Assembly: GCF_013423485.1 (NCBI RefSeq)
Contig: NZ_JABFFR010000005.1
Coordinates: 310,001-374,000 of the forward strand
Reading direction: 5' to 3'
DNA: 64,000 nt
DNA from: Azospirillum oleiclasticum
Lineage (GTDB): Bacteria > Pseudomonadota > Alphaproteobacteria > Azospirillales > Azospirillaceae
In this document: in pieces, positions 25,480-35,216 of the stretch
Layout of the letters: every line of letters begins with the position of its first letter
How positions within the stretch are numbered: the first letter of the stretch is position 1
Program-made: the position numbers and the translations under genes
The notes under the pieces: generated by a model
The model's input: only the letters and a program-made list of their open reading frames with translations
Told to the model about the DNA's origin: nothing
The model's database searches: none

Positions 25480-27360
25480 TCAGTTGGCGCCAGCGACCTT
25501 GATGTCGGACAGCTTGAACACCCAGAAGGATCCGCCCTGCGACACGCGGGTGGTCAGGTCGGCCATGTCGCCGCCCCACAGCGGCACCGCCCCGCCGTAG
25601 CCGGAGGCCACGCCGACGTACTGCACGCCGTCCTGCTCCCAGGTGACCGGGGAGGAGACGATGCCGGAGCCGGTCTGGAACTTCCACAGCTCCTTGCCCG
25701 TCTTGGCGTCGAAGGCCTTGAGGTAGCCGTCGCCGGTGCCGGTGAAGACGAGGTTGCCGCGGGTGGTGACCACGCCGGCCCACAGCGGCAGCTCCTCCTT
25801 GTGCTCCCACACGATCTTGCCGGTCTGCGGGTCCATGGCCCGCAGGATGCCGACATGGTCGTTGAACATCTTGTGGATGCGGAAGCCCATGCCGAGATAG
25901 GCGGCCCCCTCCTTGTAGGTCACATGCTCGGTCCAGTAGCTCTCCTTCCAATGGTTGGCCGGGATGTAGAAGAGCTTGGTGTCCTCGCTGTAGGCCATCG
26001 GGTTCCAGTTCTTGCCACCCAGGAAGGGCGGGGAGACCTCGACCACCTTGCCTTTGCTCTCACCCTCGGCCGGCAGGGGCGGGCGCTGTCCCTCGACCTC
26101 GATCGGCCGGCCGGTCTTGGTGTCGAAGCCCTTGGCCCAGGTGATGCCGTCCACGAAGGGATAGGCGGCGATCAGGGCGGTCGGCCGGTTGATCTCGCCG
26201 CCCGGTGCCGCCAGCTTGTTGCGGTCGGTGACGAAGAAGAAGCCGTTGCGGTCGGCGTGCGCCGATGCCTTGATCGTCTTGCCCGACGCGTCGGTGTAGT
26301 CGAACAGCACGATCTCGTTGTTGCCGGAGAAGTCCCAGGTGTCGTTGGGCGTGTGCTGGTAGAAGCCCTTCAGCTCGCCGGTGGTCGGGTCGACATAGGC
26401 CTGGCCGGAGGTGAAGAGGCTGTCGCCCGGCGAGCGCGCCCAGCCGTTCCACGGCGCGGGATTGCCGGCGCCGATGACGATTGTGTTGGTCGCCGTGTCG
26501 AAGGTGGCGCTCTGCCACGGCGCGCCGCCGCCGTGGTTCCAGGCGTCCACCAGCTTGCCGTCCTTGTCGCGCGGCCAGGACGGCGCCTGCGGGTTGCCGG
26601 TCGGGGTGCTGTCCTTGCCGTTGAGGCGGCCCATGTGGCCCTCGACCAGCGGGCGCATCCAGATCTCGTCGCCGGTGTCCGGATCGCGGGCGTAGAGCTG
26701 CCCGACCACGCCGAACTCATCGCCGGAGGAGCCGTGGATCAGCATCACGCGGCCGGTCTTGCCGTCCTTGATGATGGTCGGCGCGCCGGTCATCGTGTAG
26801 CCGGCCTTGTGGTTGCCGAACTTCTTGCGCCAGACGACCTTGCCGGTGTCCTTGTTGAGCGCCACGACGGAGGCGTCGAGCGTGCCGAAGAACACCTTGT
26901 CGCCGTAGATGGCGGCACCCCGGTTCACCACGTCGCAGCAGGGGCGGATGTCGTCGGGCAGGCGGGCGCTGTAGGACCACAGCTTGCGGCCGGTCTTGGC
27001 GTCCAGCGCGAACATGCGGGAGTAGGAGGCGGTGATGTAGATCACGCCTTCATGCACCAGCGCCTGCGTCTCCTGCCCGCGCTGCTTCTCGTCGCCGAAG
27101 GAGAAGGACCAGGCGGGGACCAGCTTGGCCACATTCTCCGTGGTGATCTGGGTCAGGGGGCTGAAGCGCTTGCCCTCCAGCCCCATGCCGTACATGAGGA
27201 CGTCCTTGGTGGTCGCGGCGTCGTCGGCGATGGCCTCCCACGAGACCGTGTCGGCGGCGGCCGGCAGCGCCAGGGCGGCCAGCATGCCCGCGGTGACCAG
27301 GGCCAGCGACGCGATGGTCTTCTTCAGCGACGATCCGGCGGTTGTCCGGTTGAGCGTCAT
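25480..27360 (-). CDS. PQQ-dependent methanol/ethanol-type dehydrogenase, calcium type
   Basis: A 626-aa periplasmic eight-bladed propeller quinoprotein that oxidises alcohols to aldehydes and passes electrons to a c-type cytochrome. It has a signal peptide ending LALPAAADT, the adjacent-Cys disulfide ring RPCCDVVNRG, the metal-ligand Glu in GSSGDEFGVVG, Asn in GNPAPWNGW, and the catalytic Asp in NDTWDFSGNNE. The residue two after that Asp is Ser, not Asp, as in calcium enzymes (ExaA/MxaF) rather than lanthanide XoxF. The ATG at 27360 has GGAAGG about 10 nt upstream, so it is preferred over 27378. Confidence 0.94.
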   Translation of the reverse strand: MTLNRTTAGSSLKKTIASLALVTAGMLAALALPAAADTVSWEAIADDAATTKDVLMYGMGLEGKRFSPLTQITTENVAKLVPAWSFSFGDEKQRGQETQALVHEGVIYITASYSRMFALDAKTGRKLWSYSARLPDDIRPCCDVVNRGAAIYGDKVFFGTLDASVVALNKDTGKVVWRKKFGNHKAGYTMTGAPTIIKDGKTGRVMLIHGSSGDEFGVVGQLYARDPDTGDEIWMRPLVEGHMGRLNGKDSTPTGNPQAPSWPRDKDGKLVDAWNHGGGAPWQSATFDTATNTIVIGAGNPAPWNGWARSPGDSLFTSGQAYVDPTTGELKGFYQHTPNDTWDFSGNNEIVLFDYTDASGKTIKASAHADRNGFFFVTDRNKLAAPGGEINRPTALIAAYPFVDGITWAKGFDTKTGRPIEVEGQRPPLPAEGESKGKVVEVSPPFLGGKNWNPMAYSEDTKLFYIPANHWKESYWTEHVTYKEGAAYLGMGFRIHKMFNDHVGILRAMDPQTGKIVWEHKEELPLWAGVVTTRGNLVFTGTGDGYLKAFDAKTGKELWKFQTGSGIVSSPVTWEQDGVQYVGVASGYGGAVPLWGGDMADLTTRVSQGGSFWVFKLSDIKVAGAN

Positions 27361-27541
27361 GAGCGTGTTTCCTTCCATGGTTGTTCCCGGCAGGTCTGCG
27401 GGCTGGGGCTTTGGCGTCGCCGCTGTCGGGGGGCGGCTTGTTCTTGATGGCGGGACGGCGGGGGCCGATCGGGTGGTCTCTGGATTAGGCGTCTTCGCGG
27501 GATTCCTCCATTGTCGGATAGTCGAATGGTCAGGCGCGGAA

Positions 27542-28483
27542 TCACCGGATCCGGGGGAGGGTTTCCCGCTCGATGGCCGGCCAGAGATGGGCGACGGAGC
27601 GCTGGTACTCCGCGCGCAGCACGTTCATGCGGTGGAAGCGCTCCGGGATGGGGTGGTCCAGCATCTCCGCCATGTCGCGCCCCTCGGCCGCCGCGGCGCG
27701 CAGCGTGCCGTCGAGCCAGGTCAGCCAATCGCGGGTCTCGGCGATGGCGGCGTGCGCATCGGCACCGCTGCGGATGCGGCCGTGGTTGGGGACCAGCGTG
27801 GTGAATTCCAGCCCCGCCAGCGCGTCGAGCGACGCCAGCCAGGCCGGGATGTCGGCGTGCGGCGTGGTCGGCGTGCGGTCGGAAAAGACCAACCCGCCAG
27901 CGAACAGCACCCCCGTCGTCTCGTCGAGGATGGCGAGATCGGCGGCGGTGTGGCCGTGCCGCTCGATCAGGCGCAGCCGGTGCGTGCCGATGACGACGGT
28001 GGAGCCGCGCACGGCGTGGCTGGGCGTCACCGGCTCGGTCCCGCGCATCCAGTCGCCGACGAGGCGGTACATGTTGCCGGCGATGGCGGCGCCTTCGTTC
28101 CGGATGCCGTCGATGGTGCCGGGCAGGGCGGCGACCGGCACGTCGGGGAAGGCCTGCGCGCCCAGGAAATAGTCGGGGTGGAGGTTGCCGACATAGACGA
28201 TGCGTATGGGTTCCGCCGTCACCTTGCGGATGGCGGCCCGCATCTCCTCCCCGAAGCGGCGGGAGGGACCGGTCTGGATCACCACCACCCCGTCGCCGGT
28301 GACGATGAAGCCCGGATTCAGGATGTTGCCGCCGTTGGCGCGGGTGAAGTGGTCGGTGCCGCCCACGAACACCCAGGTGTCCTCGGCGATCCGCACAGGG
28401 GTCAGCCCATAGGTGAGCGCCGAGGCGGGGCGACCGGCCCCCGCGGCCAGCAGCACGGCGAGAAGGACGAGCAGGCGGGTCAC
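27542..28483 (-). CDS. Quinoprotein relay system metallo-beta-lactamase-fold protein
   Basis: A 313-aa exported MBL-fold protein of the family that accompanies PQQ dehydrogenases. It has a signal peptide (LLVLLAVLLAAGAGRPASA). The expected zinc motif HxHxDH reads NLHPDY (about residue 99), so two of its residues are replaced, while the later ligands HGHTAAD and PNHGR remain. The GTG start at 28483 overlaps the preceding stop by 4 bp (GTGA), showing coupling to the SoxYZ-like gene. It may act in a periplasmic sulfur or cofactor relay; this is not proven for the family. Confidence 0.85.
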   Translation of the reverse strand: MTRLLVLLAVLLAAGAGRPASALTYGLTPVRIAEDTWVFVGGTDHFTRANGGNILNPGFIVTGDGVVVIQTGPSRRFGEEMRAAIRKVTAEPIRIVYVGNLHPDYFLGAQAFPDVPVAALPGTIDGIRNEGAAIAGNMYRLVGDWMRGTEPVTPSHAVRGSTVVIGTHRLRLIERHGHTAADLAILDETTGVLFAGGLVFSDRTPTTPHADIPAWLASLDALAGLEFTTLVPNHGRIRSGADAHAAIAETRDWLTWLDGTLRAAAAEGRDMAEMLDHPIPERFHRMNVLRAEYQRSVAHLWPAIERETLPRIR

Positions 28484-29274
28484 GGCGCGGCCTCCGTCAT
28501 CGGGATGGTCGCGGCGAACTCGATGCCGTTGTTGTCGCGGCCGGTCAGAGCCAGGGCGCGGGTGCCGGGGGCCGGCAGAGCCACCAGCGTGAAGACCGGA
28601 TCCTCCGACACCGGCTCCAGCGGGTGGATGCGGGCGAGTGGGCGGCCGTCCTCCCCCGCCACCGTCAGCCGGTCGATGAAATAGGCGGGGATGCCGGCGG
28701 ACAGGCCGGTGTCCATGGGGTGGCGGACACGCAGCTTCAGCCGCGCCGACCCGTCCGCCGCCGGCCAGGCGCGGGCCTGCACCTCGCCCAGATGCCGGGT
28801 CCAGTCGCCGGCGGCGTAGGCGCGGGGCGGGGCGGCACAGCCGCCGCCGGCGGCGTCCACCAGCCGGCCGTTCACGTGCCAGACCCCGTCGGCGGTGCGC
28901 GCCGCCCCGCGCACGGCGGTCGCCTGCTCCACCTTGATGCGGGTGGCGATGAAGGCGCGGGCCGCCAGCGGCTCGAATCGCAGCACCACCGGGAAGGGGT
29001 TGAGGTCGGCCACCAGCACCATCTCCCGCACGTCGGGAAGCGCCGTGGCGTCCACCGCCAGCGGCATGGCGAGCGCGTTCTCCACATCCGCCGGGGCGAG
29101 CACGGTCACGCGCTCGTCGAAGACGACCGGCGCATCCCCGAAGACGGCGGGCGCCAGCACCTCCCACATCACGGACCCCAGCGGGTCCGCCGGAACGTCC
29201 GCCAGGGCGGGACCCGCGATCACCAGAAGGGCGGCGATGGCGGACGCCGGCGGGGCAGGCCGTGGCGTCGGCAT
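28480..29274 (-). CDS. Quinoprotein dehydrogenase-associated SoxYZ-like carrier protein
   Basis: A 264-aa exported protein fusing SoxY-like (about 30-145) and SoxZ-like (about 165-260) domains. The signal peptide is AIAALLVIAGPALADVPADP. The SoxY carrier Cys is seen in the flexible segment DAAGGGCAAPP at about residue 140. The SoxZ part includes VRHPMDTGL and the C-terminal GIEFAATIPM. It is the known companion of PQQ dehydrogenase gene sets and may carry a bound intermediate for the relay. It lies 5 bp after the cytochrome stop. Confidence 0.88.
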   Translation of the reverse strand: MPTPRPAPPASAIAALLVIAGPALADVPADPLGSVMWEVLAPAVFGDAPVVFDERVTVLAPADVENALAMPLAVDATALPDVREMVLVADLNPFPVVLRFEPLAARAFIATRIKVEQATAVRGAARTADGVWHVNGRLVDAAGGGCAAPPRAYAAGDWTRHLGEVQARAWPAADGSARLKLRVRHPMDTGLSAGIPAYFIDRLTVAGEDGRPLARIHPLEPVSEDPVFTLVALPAPGTRALALTGRDNNGIEFAATIPMTEAAP

Positions 29275-29279
29275 CGGGA

Positions 29280-29729
29280 TCACTCCTCGTGCACGGTTTC
29301 CAGCCAGCTGCGGATCGCCCACAGGGCCTCCTGGCCCAGCGCCTCGCCGAAGCGGGGCATGTAGGTCACGCCGTCGCGGATGGCGCCGTTGGTCACCCGC
29401 TCCTTGAACCACTCGTCGCCGCTGTCGCCCTTCTCCAGGTAGCGCAGGTCAGGCGCGATGCCGCCGGACACGGCACCCAGGCCATGGCAGCGCGCGCAGT
29501 TCTGGTTGAAGGCCGACTCCCCGATGTCGATGGCGCGCTTGTTGCCGCGATAGGGGTTGCTGTCCCGCCAGTCGGTGCCGAGCCGATCGAGACCGGCGGT
29601 GTCGACGGCCTGCGGCGCCATGTCGCCGTGGGCGCGGGCCGACGGTGCCTGGACGGCCACCGCGAGGGCCGCGACGGCGCCGAGGGCCAGACCGGCAAGG
29701 GCCAGCGTCCGGGGTGTCGTTGGGGTCAT
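29280..29729 (-). CDS. pedF: Cytochrome c550 of the PedF type
   Basis: A 149-aa periplasmic single-haem cytochrome, the electron acceptor of the PQQ alcohol dehydrogenase. It has a signal peptide (LALAGLALGAVAALAVAVQ) and the haem motif CARCH (about residue 88), with a likely axial Met in TYMPRFGE. The start at 29729 (MTPTTPRTL) gives a proper leader; the ORF extending to 29915 runs into the promoter region. It heads the minus-strand quinoprotein series. The motif ACCATCGTCCAAT lies 71 nt upstream. Confidence 0.9.
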   Translation of the reverse strand: MTPTTPRTLALAGLALGAVAALAVAVQAPSARAHGDMAPQAVDTAGLDRLGTDWRDSNPYRGNKRAIDIGESAFNQNCARCHGLGAVSGGIAPDLRYLEKGDSGDEWFKERVTNGAIRDGVTYMPRFGEALGQEALWAIRSWLETVHEE

Positions 29730-29800
29730 TGGGGCGTCCTTTCCATGAACCGGGCTTGTTTGTCGGCCCGGATCATAGAAGGTCGTCCGATCACGAAATA

Positions 29801-29813
29801 ATTGGACGATGGT
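29801..29813 (-). promoter_or_regulatory. Candidate activator site upstream of cytochrome c550
   Basis: The minus strand reads ACCATCGTCCAAT, 71 nt upstream of the cytochrome start. It keeps the ACCATNGT core and final AT of the sites before pqqA and the aldehyde dehydrogenase gene, in the same orientation relative to the gene. Confidence 0.4.
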
Positions 29814-29954
29814 ACAACGGCGGCGGGTGGCCGGCGCGGCTCCTATGGGTCGATGGTCGAAGCCCAGCGTCCGCGGAGGGTTGCGGCGTGTGCCCGTGTG
29901 GTGTCGGACCAGCAACCGGCAGGGGCTCGCGACGCCGCGGTCCCACCCCGTCCG

Positions 29955-29967
29955 ACCATAGTATCAT
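29955..29967 (+). promoter_or_regulatory. Candidate activator site upstream of aldehyde dehydrogenase (ACCATAGTATCAT)
   Basis: The plus strand reads ACCATAGTATCAT, 95 nt upstream of the aldehyde dehydrogenase start, differing from the pqqA site at one base. The 333-bp divergent gap 29730-30062 thus holds one such site for each direction. No sigma-54 consensus was found in the gap. Confidence 0.5.
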
Positions 29968-30062
29968 TTACCCGAACCATCGAAACGTCGGATGACAGAG
30001 CCGGACAAACATTCCGGCGCGGCGGACATCCGGCGGCCGGAGCCAACGACTGAGGAACCGCC

Positions 30063-31583
<1,521 letters not shown>

Positions 31584-31612
31584 GCCGCGTCCTCCTCCCA
31601 TCGGGTGAACTG

Positions 31613-31645
31613 GGGCCGGGAGTGTCAAGCTCCCGGCCCATTTTT
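31613..31645 (+). terminator. Rho-independent terminator after aldehyde dehydrogenase
   Basis: GGGCCGGGAG (31613-31622) and CTCCCGGCCC (31630-31639) form a perfect 10-bp stem with a 7-nt loop, followed by ATTTTT. It lies 29 bp after the stop codon and 20 bp before the DUF779 start, so DUF779 is probably expressed by read-through or from its own promoter. Confidence 0.92.
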
Positions 31646-31664
31646 CGTAAGAGGGACCACCGCC

Positions 31665-32045
31665 ATGACCGACCGCGTGACCGCCACGGACGCGGCCCTC
31701 GCCCTCGTCGCGCGGCTGACGGCGAAGCACGGGTCGCTGCTGTTCCACCTCTCCGGCGGCTGCTGCGACGGCAGCGCGCCGCTCTGCCTGCCACGCGGGG
31801 AGTTCCGGCTGGGCGGGCGCGATCTCTGCCTTGGCACGGTGGGCGGCGCGCCCTTCTGCATGGCCGACGACACCTTCGTCTGGTGGAAGCACAGCCAGGT
31901 GGTGTTGGATGTGGTGACGTCCCGCAGCGGCGGTTTCTCGCTGGAGACGCCGGACGGTGTCCGCTTCATCGCGCGCGCCCGCCTTTTCACCGACGCCGAG
32001 CTGCCGGGGCTGGCGGCCCCGCTTCCCGCGCACGACATCGCCTGA
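31665..32045 (+). CDS. DUF779 domain protein (aldehyde dehydrogenase associated)
   Basis: A 126-aa protein of the DUF779 family, which is nearly always encoded next to AldB/ExaC-type aldehyde dehydrogenases. The Cys-rich signature SGGCCDGSAPLC (about residues 30-41) could bind a metal, and GAPFCMADDTFVWWKHSQV follows. The start at 31665 is a standard ATG after the terminator hairpin; the upstream ORF extension crosses the hairpin. The role is unknown, possibly in metal handling or stability of the dehydrogenase. Confidence 0.88.
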   Translation: MTDRVTATDAALALVARLTAKHGSLLFHLSGGCCDGSAPLCLPRGEFRLGGRDLCLGTVGGAPFCMADDTFVWWKHSQVVLDVVTSRSGGFSLETPDGVRFIARARLFTDAELPGLAAPLPAHDIA

Positions 32046-32159
32046 CCGCCGGGGCCGCATCCGACCATGGTCGCATCCACCACCCCGCGCATCGGGCTTG
32101 CCCGCCGCCACCCGTGGAGTACTCTGGCCGTACGCACACCAACGCCGGAGGACGCCGCG

Positions 32160-33362
32160 ATGACGGAGACGGTGGCCGGGGCGCCGCCCCGCACCGCGTT
32201 GCCGGACGGCGGGGCGGCGCTGCCGCGGGCCATATCGCGGGCCGACGACCCCGCCGCGGCGGTGCGGGAGCTGCGCCGCGGGCTGGGCGGCGACGCGCTG
32301 GAGCTGGTGCTCGTCTTCGTCGCCCCGCGCTATGACCGCGATGCGCTGGCGGCGGCCCTGGCCGAGACGTTCGGCGCCGTTCCGGTGATCGGCTGCACCA
32401 CGGCGGGGGAGATCGGGCCGGAGGGCTACACCACCGGGGCGATCGTCGCCGTCGGCTTCCCCACCGCGGATTTCAGCATCGTCACCGCGCTGGTGGAGGG
32501 GGTGAAGGGATTCCGCTTCGAGGATGGCGGAACCGTCGCGCGCACGCTGCTGGACCGGCGCGACGCCGCGCTGGACGCGCGGTCGCGGCCGCTCGGCGCG
32601 CACGCCGACAGCTTCGCCATGCTGCTGATTGACGGGCTGTCGCTCAGCGAGGATCTGGTGGTCAGCGCGCTGCACGGGGCGCTGCTCGACATCCCGCTGT
32701 TCGGCGCGTCGGCCGGCGACGACCTGCATTTCGAGCGCACCTTCGTGCTGCACGACGGTGCCTTCCACCCCGACGCCGCGGTCGCCGCGCTGTTCACCAC
32801 GGCGCGGCCCTTCAGCGTCTTCCGCACCCAGCATTTCGTCAGCGCCGATCGCAAGATGGTGGTGACCGGTGCCGACCCGCAGCGGCGCGTCGTCACCGAG
32901 ATCAACGCCGAGCCGGCCGGCCCGGAATACGCCCGGCTGGTCGGGCTGGAGGGGCAGGCGTTGACGCCGATGATCTTCGCCAGCCACCCGGTGGTGGTGC
33001 GCGTCGGCGGCCAGTACCATGTGCGCTCCATCCAGAAGGTCAACGAGGACGCCAGCCTGACCTTCTTCTGCGCCATCGACGAGGGGATCGTGCTGACGGT
33101 GGCCGAGGGGGTGGACCCGCTCGCCAACCTCGACACGCTGATGCAGGGCATCCGGGCGGAGGTGGGGGAGCCGGCGCTGATCCTGGGCTGCGACTGCATC
33201 CTGCGCCGGCTGGAGATGGAGCAGCGCGGGTTGGCGGACGAGATTTCCACCCGGCTGGCCCGGCACCGCGTCGTCGGCTTCTGCGCCTATGGCGAGCAGT
33301 ACAGCGGCATGCACGTCAACCAGACCTTCACCGGGGTGGCCATCGGCGGGAGGCGGTCATGA
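32160..33362 (+). CDS. FIST-domain sensory protein (NosP-like)
   Basis: A 400-aa protein with FIST_N (about 50-235) and FIST_C (about 240-385) domains, a fold that senses small ligands; in pseudomonads the related NosP binds haem and nitric oxide. Visible marks are VIGCTTAGEIGPEGY, PLFGASAGDDLHF, LILGCDC and the end GFCAYGEQYSGMHVNQTF. The ATG at 32160 is preceded by GGAGGA and is preferred over 32067. It overlaps the hybrid kinase start by 4 bp (ATGA), so it very probably controls that kinase. Confidence 0.9.
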   Translation: MTETVAGAPPRTALPDGGAALPRAISRADDPAAAVRELRRGLGGDALELVLVFVAPRYDRDALAAALAETFGAVPVIGCTTAGEIGPEGYTTGAIVAVGFPTADFSIVTALVEGVKGFRFEDGGTVARTLLDRRDAALDARSRPLGAHADSFAMLLIDGLSLSEDLVVSALHGALLDIPLFGASAGDDLHFERTFVLHDGAFHPDAAVAALFTTARPFSVFRTQHFVSADRKMVVTGADPQRRVVTEINAEPAGPEYARLVGLEGQALTPMIFASHPVVVRVGGQYHVRSIQKVNEDASLTFFCAIDEGIVLTVAEGVDPLANLDTLMQGIRAEVGEPALILGCDCILRRLEMEQRGLADEISTRLARHRVVGFCAYGEQYSGMHVNQTFTGVAIGGRRS

Positions 33363-35209
33363 CCGACCGGCAGCGCATCGCGGATCTCGAACGCGAGAAC
33401 GCCAAGCTCCGCCGCATCAACCGGGTGCTGATGGAGCGGGTGGAACGCTCCATGGACTTCCAGGGCGGCGCCTTCTCCCTGTTCCAGACCGCCATCGTGC
33501 TGGAGCACAAGATCCGCGAGCGCACGACCGAGCTGGAGCGCGCGCTGCGCCAGCTCGAGGACAGCCACCGCGACCTCGCCCGCGCCAAGGAGCTGGCGGA
33601 GACCATGCGCTCGCGCCTCTACGAGGCGATCGAGTCGGTGAACGAGGGCTTCGCCCTGTTCGACGCCGAGGACCGGCTGGTGCTGTGCAACCGCAAATAC
33701 CTGTCCTATTGGAGCGGGGTGGCCGACCGCATCCAGCCCGGCATCCGCTTCGCCGACATCGCCGCCATGGTGGCCGACGCCGCCGCCGTGGCCGAGCCGG
33801 TGCCGGCGGTGTGGCTGACCGAACGGATGCAGCACCGCCACGGCATGAACGGCCCCTTCATCAGCCGCCTGTCGGACGGGCGCTGGGTCCAGGTGAACGA
33901 GCGGCGCACCCGCGACGGCGGCATCGTCGGCGTCTACACCGACATCACCGACGTCAAGCGGGAGGAGGAGCGCCGGCGCGAGTCCGAACAGGCGGAGAAG
34001 AGCGCGCTGATGCGCCTCAACGACCAGCTCCAGCAGGAGGTGGGCGAGCGCGTCGCGGCGGAGGCGGCGATGCGCCTTGCCAAGGCCGACGCGGAGCAGG
34101 CCAACCTGTCCAAGACCCGCTTCCTGGCGGCGGCCAGCCACGACCTGCTGCAACCGCTGAACGCCGCCCGCCTGTTCGTCTCCGCCCTCGCCGACCTGGA
34201 GCAGCCGGACCCCAACGGGGAGCTGGTGCGCAACGTCGATGCGGCACTCGCCTCGGTCGAGGATCTGCTGTCGGCGCTGCTCGACATCTCCAAACTCGAC
34301 GCCGGGGCGGTGACGCCGGAAGTGACGGACTTCCCGCTGCGCGGCATCCTGGTGCCGCTCGCCAACGAATACGCCGCGGTGGCGATGGAGCGCGGGATCA
34401 CGCTGCGGGTGGTCGGCACCGGCGCTGTCGTGCGCAGCGACATCCGGCTGCTGCGGCGGATCGTGCAGAATTTCCTGTCCAACGCGCTGCGCTACGTGCA
34501 GCGGGGGCGCGTCCTGGTCGGCTGCCGGCGGGTCGCGGACGGCGTGCGCATCGAGGTGTGGGACAGCGGCCCCGGCATCCCACCCGACAAGCTGGACGAG
34601 ATCTTCCAGGAGTTCCGGCGGCTCGACACGCCCGGCGCCAAGGGCGCCGATCGCGGCATGGGGCTGGGCCTCGCCATCGTCGACCGCGTCGCGCGCATGC
34701 TGGAGCACCGCGTCACCGTGCGGTCGGAGCCGGGGCGCGGCTCGGTCTTCGCCGTCACGGTGCCGCGCGGCACCGACCGCCGCGCCACGCGCAGCACGGG
34801 TGGCACGACCGCGCGTCCGCGGGTCGACCAGTTGGCCGGCACCTCGGTGCTGGTGCTCGACAACGAGCCGGCGGTCGTCGCCGGGATGGAGGCGTTGCTG
34901 CGCGGCTGGTCCTGCGAGGTGGTGAGCGCCACCAACGGTGCCGAGGCGCTGGCCCGCCTGTCGGAACTGCCGCGGGTGCCGGACCTGTTGATCGCCGACT
35001 ACCATCTGGACGACGGCGCTTTGGGGGTGAACGAGGTGGCGCGTCTGCGCGCTGCCGCCGGGGCGGCGCTGCCGGCGGTCATCATCACCGCCAACCGTAC
35101 GACGGAGCTGGCCGACGAGGCGCGTGCCGCCGGCTGCCTGCTGCTCAACAAGCCGGTCAAGCCGGCCCAGCTCCGCGCCGTGATGTCGGGGTTGGTGGCG
35201 GCGGGGTGA
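33359..35209 (+). CDS. Hybrid sensor histidine kinase (NahK/ErcS'-like)
   Basis: A 616-aa cytosolic kinase. N-terminal coiled coil (about 5-90), a PAS domain (about 95-200, EAIESVNEGFALFDAEDRLV), HisKA with H-box RFLAAASHDLLQPLNAARLF (about 255), HATPase with NFLSNALRY, DSGPGIP and GMGLGLAIVD, then a receiver domain (about 495-610) with Asp in LLIADYHLDDG and Lys in NKPVKP. No membrane helix is seen. It is coupled to the FIST gene as nosP-nahK is in Pseudomonas, where the homologue lies in the PQQ/exa region. It may feed the response regulator at 24004-24651. Confidence 0.92.
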   Translation: MTDRQRIADLERENAKLRRINRVLMERVERSMDFQGGAFSLFQTAIVLEHKIRERTTELERALRQLEDSHRDLARAKELAETMRSRLYEAIESVNEGFALFDAEDRLVLCNRKYLSYWSGVADRIQPGIRFADIAAMVADAAAVAEPVPAVWLTERMQHRHGMNGPFISRLSDGRWVQVNERRTRDGGIVGVYTDITDVKREEERRRESEQAEKSALMRLNDQLQQEVGERVAAEAAMRLAKADAEQANLSKTRFLAAASHDLLQPLNAARLFVSALADLEQPDPNGELVRNVDAALASVEDLLSALLDISKLDAGAVTPEVTDFPLRGILVPLANEYAAVAMERGITLRVVGTGAVVRSDIRLLRRIVQNFLSNALRYVQRGRVLVGCRRVADGVRIEVWDSGPGIPPDKLDEIFQEFRRLDTPGAKGADRGMGLGLAIVDRVARMLEHRVTVRSEPGRGSVFAVTVPRGTDRRATRSTGGTTARPRVDQLAGTSVLVLDNEPAVVAGMEALLRGWSCEVVSATNGAEALARLSELPRVPDLLIADYHLDDGALGVNEVARLRAAAGAALPAVIITANRTTELADEARAAGCLLLNKPVKPAQLRAVMSGLVAAG

Positions 35210-35216
35210 GCACCCG

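Noticed and set aside
27518..27530. Fourth copy of the ACCATNGT motif before the alcohol dehydrogenase gene (ACCATTCGACTAT)
   Set aside because: It lacks the GT of the core and lies 157 nt from the start codon, so it is mentioned only as a weak relative, not annotated.
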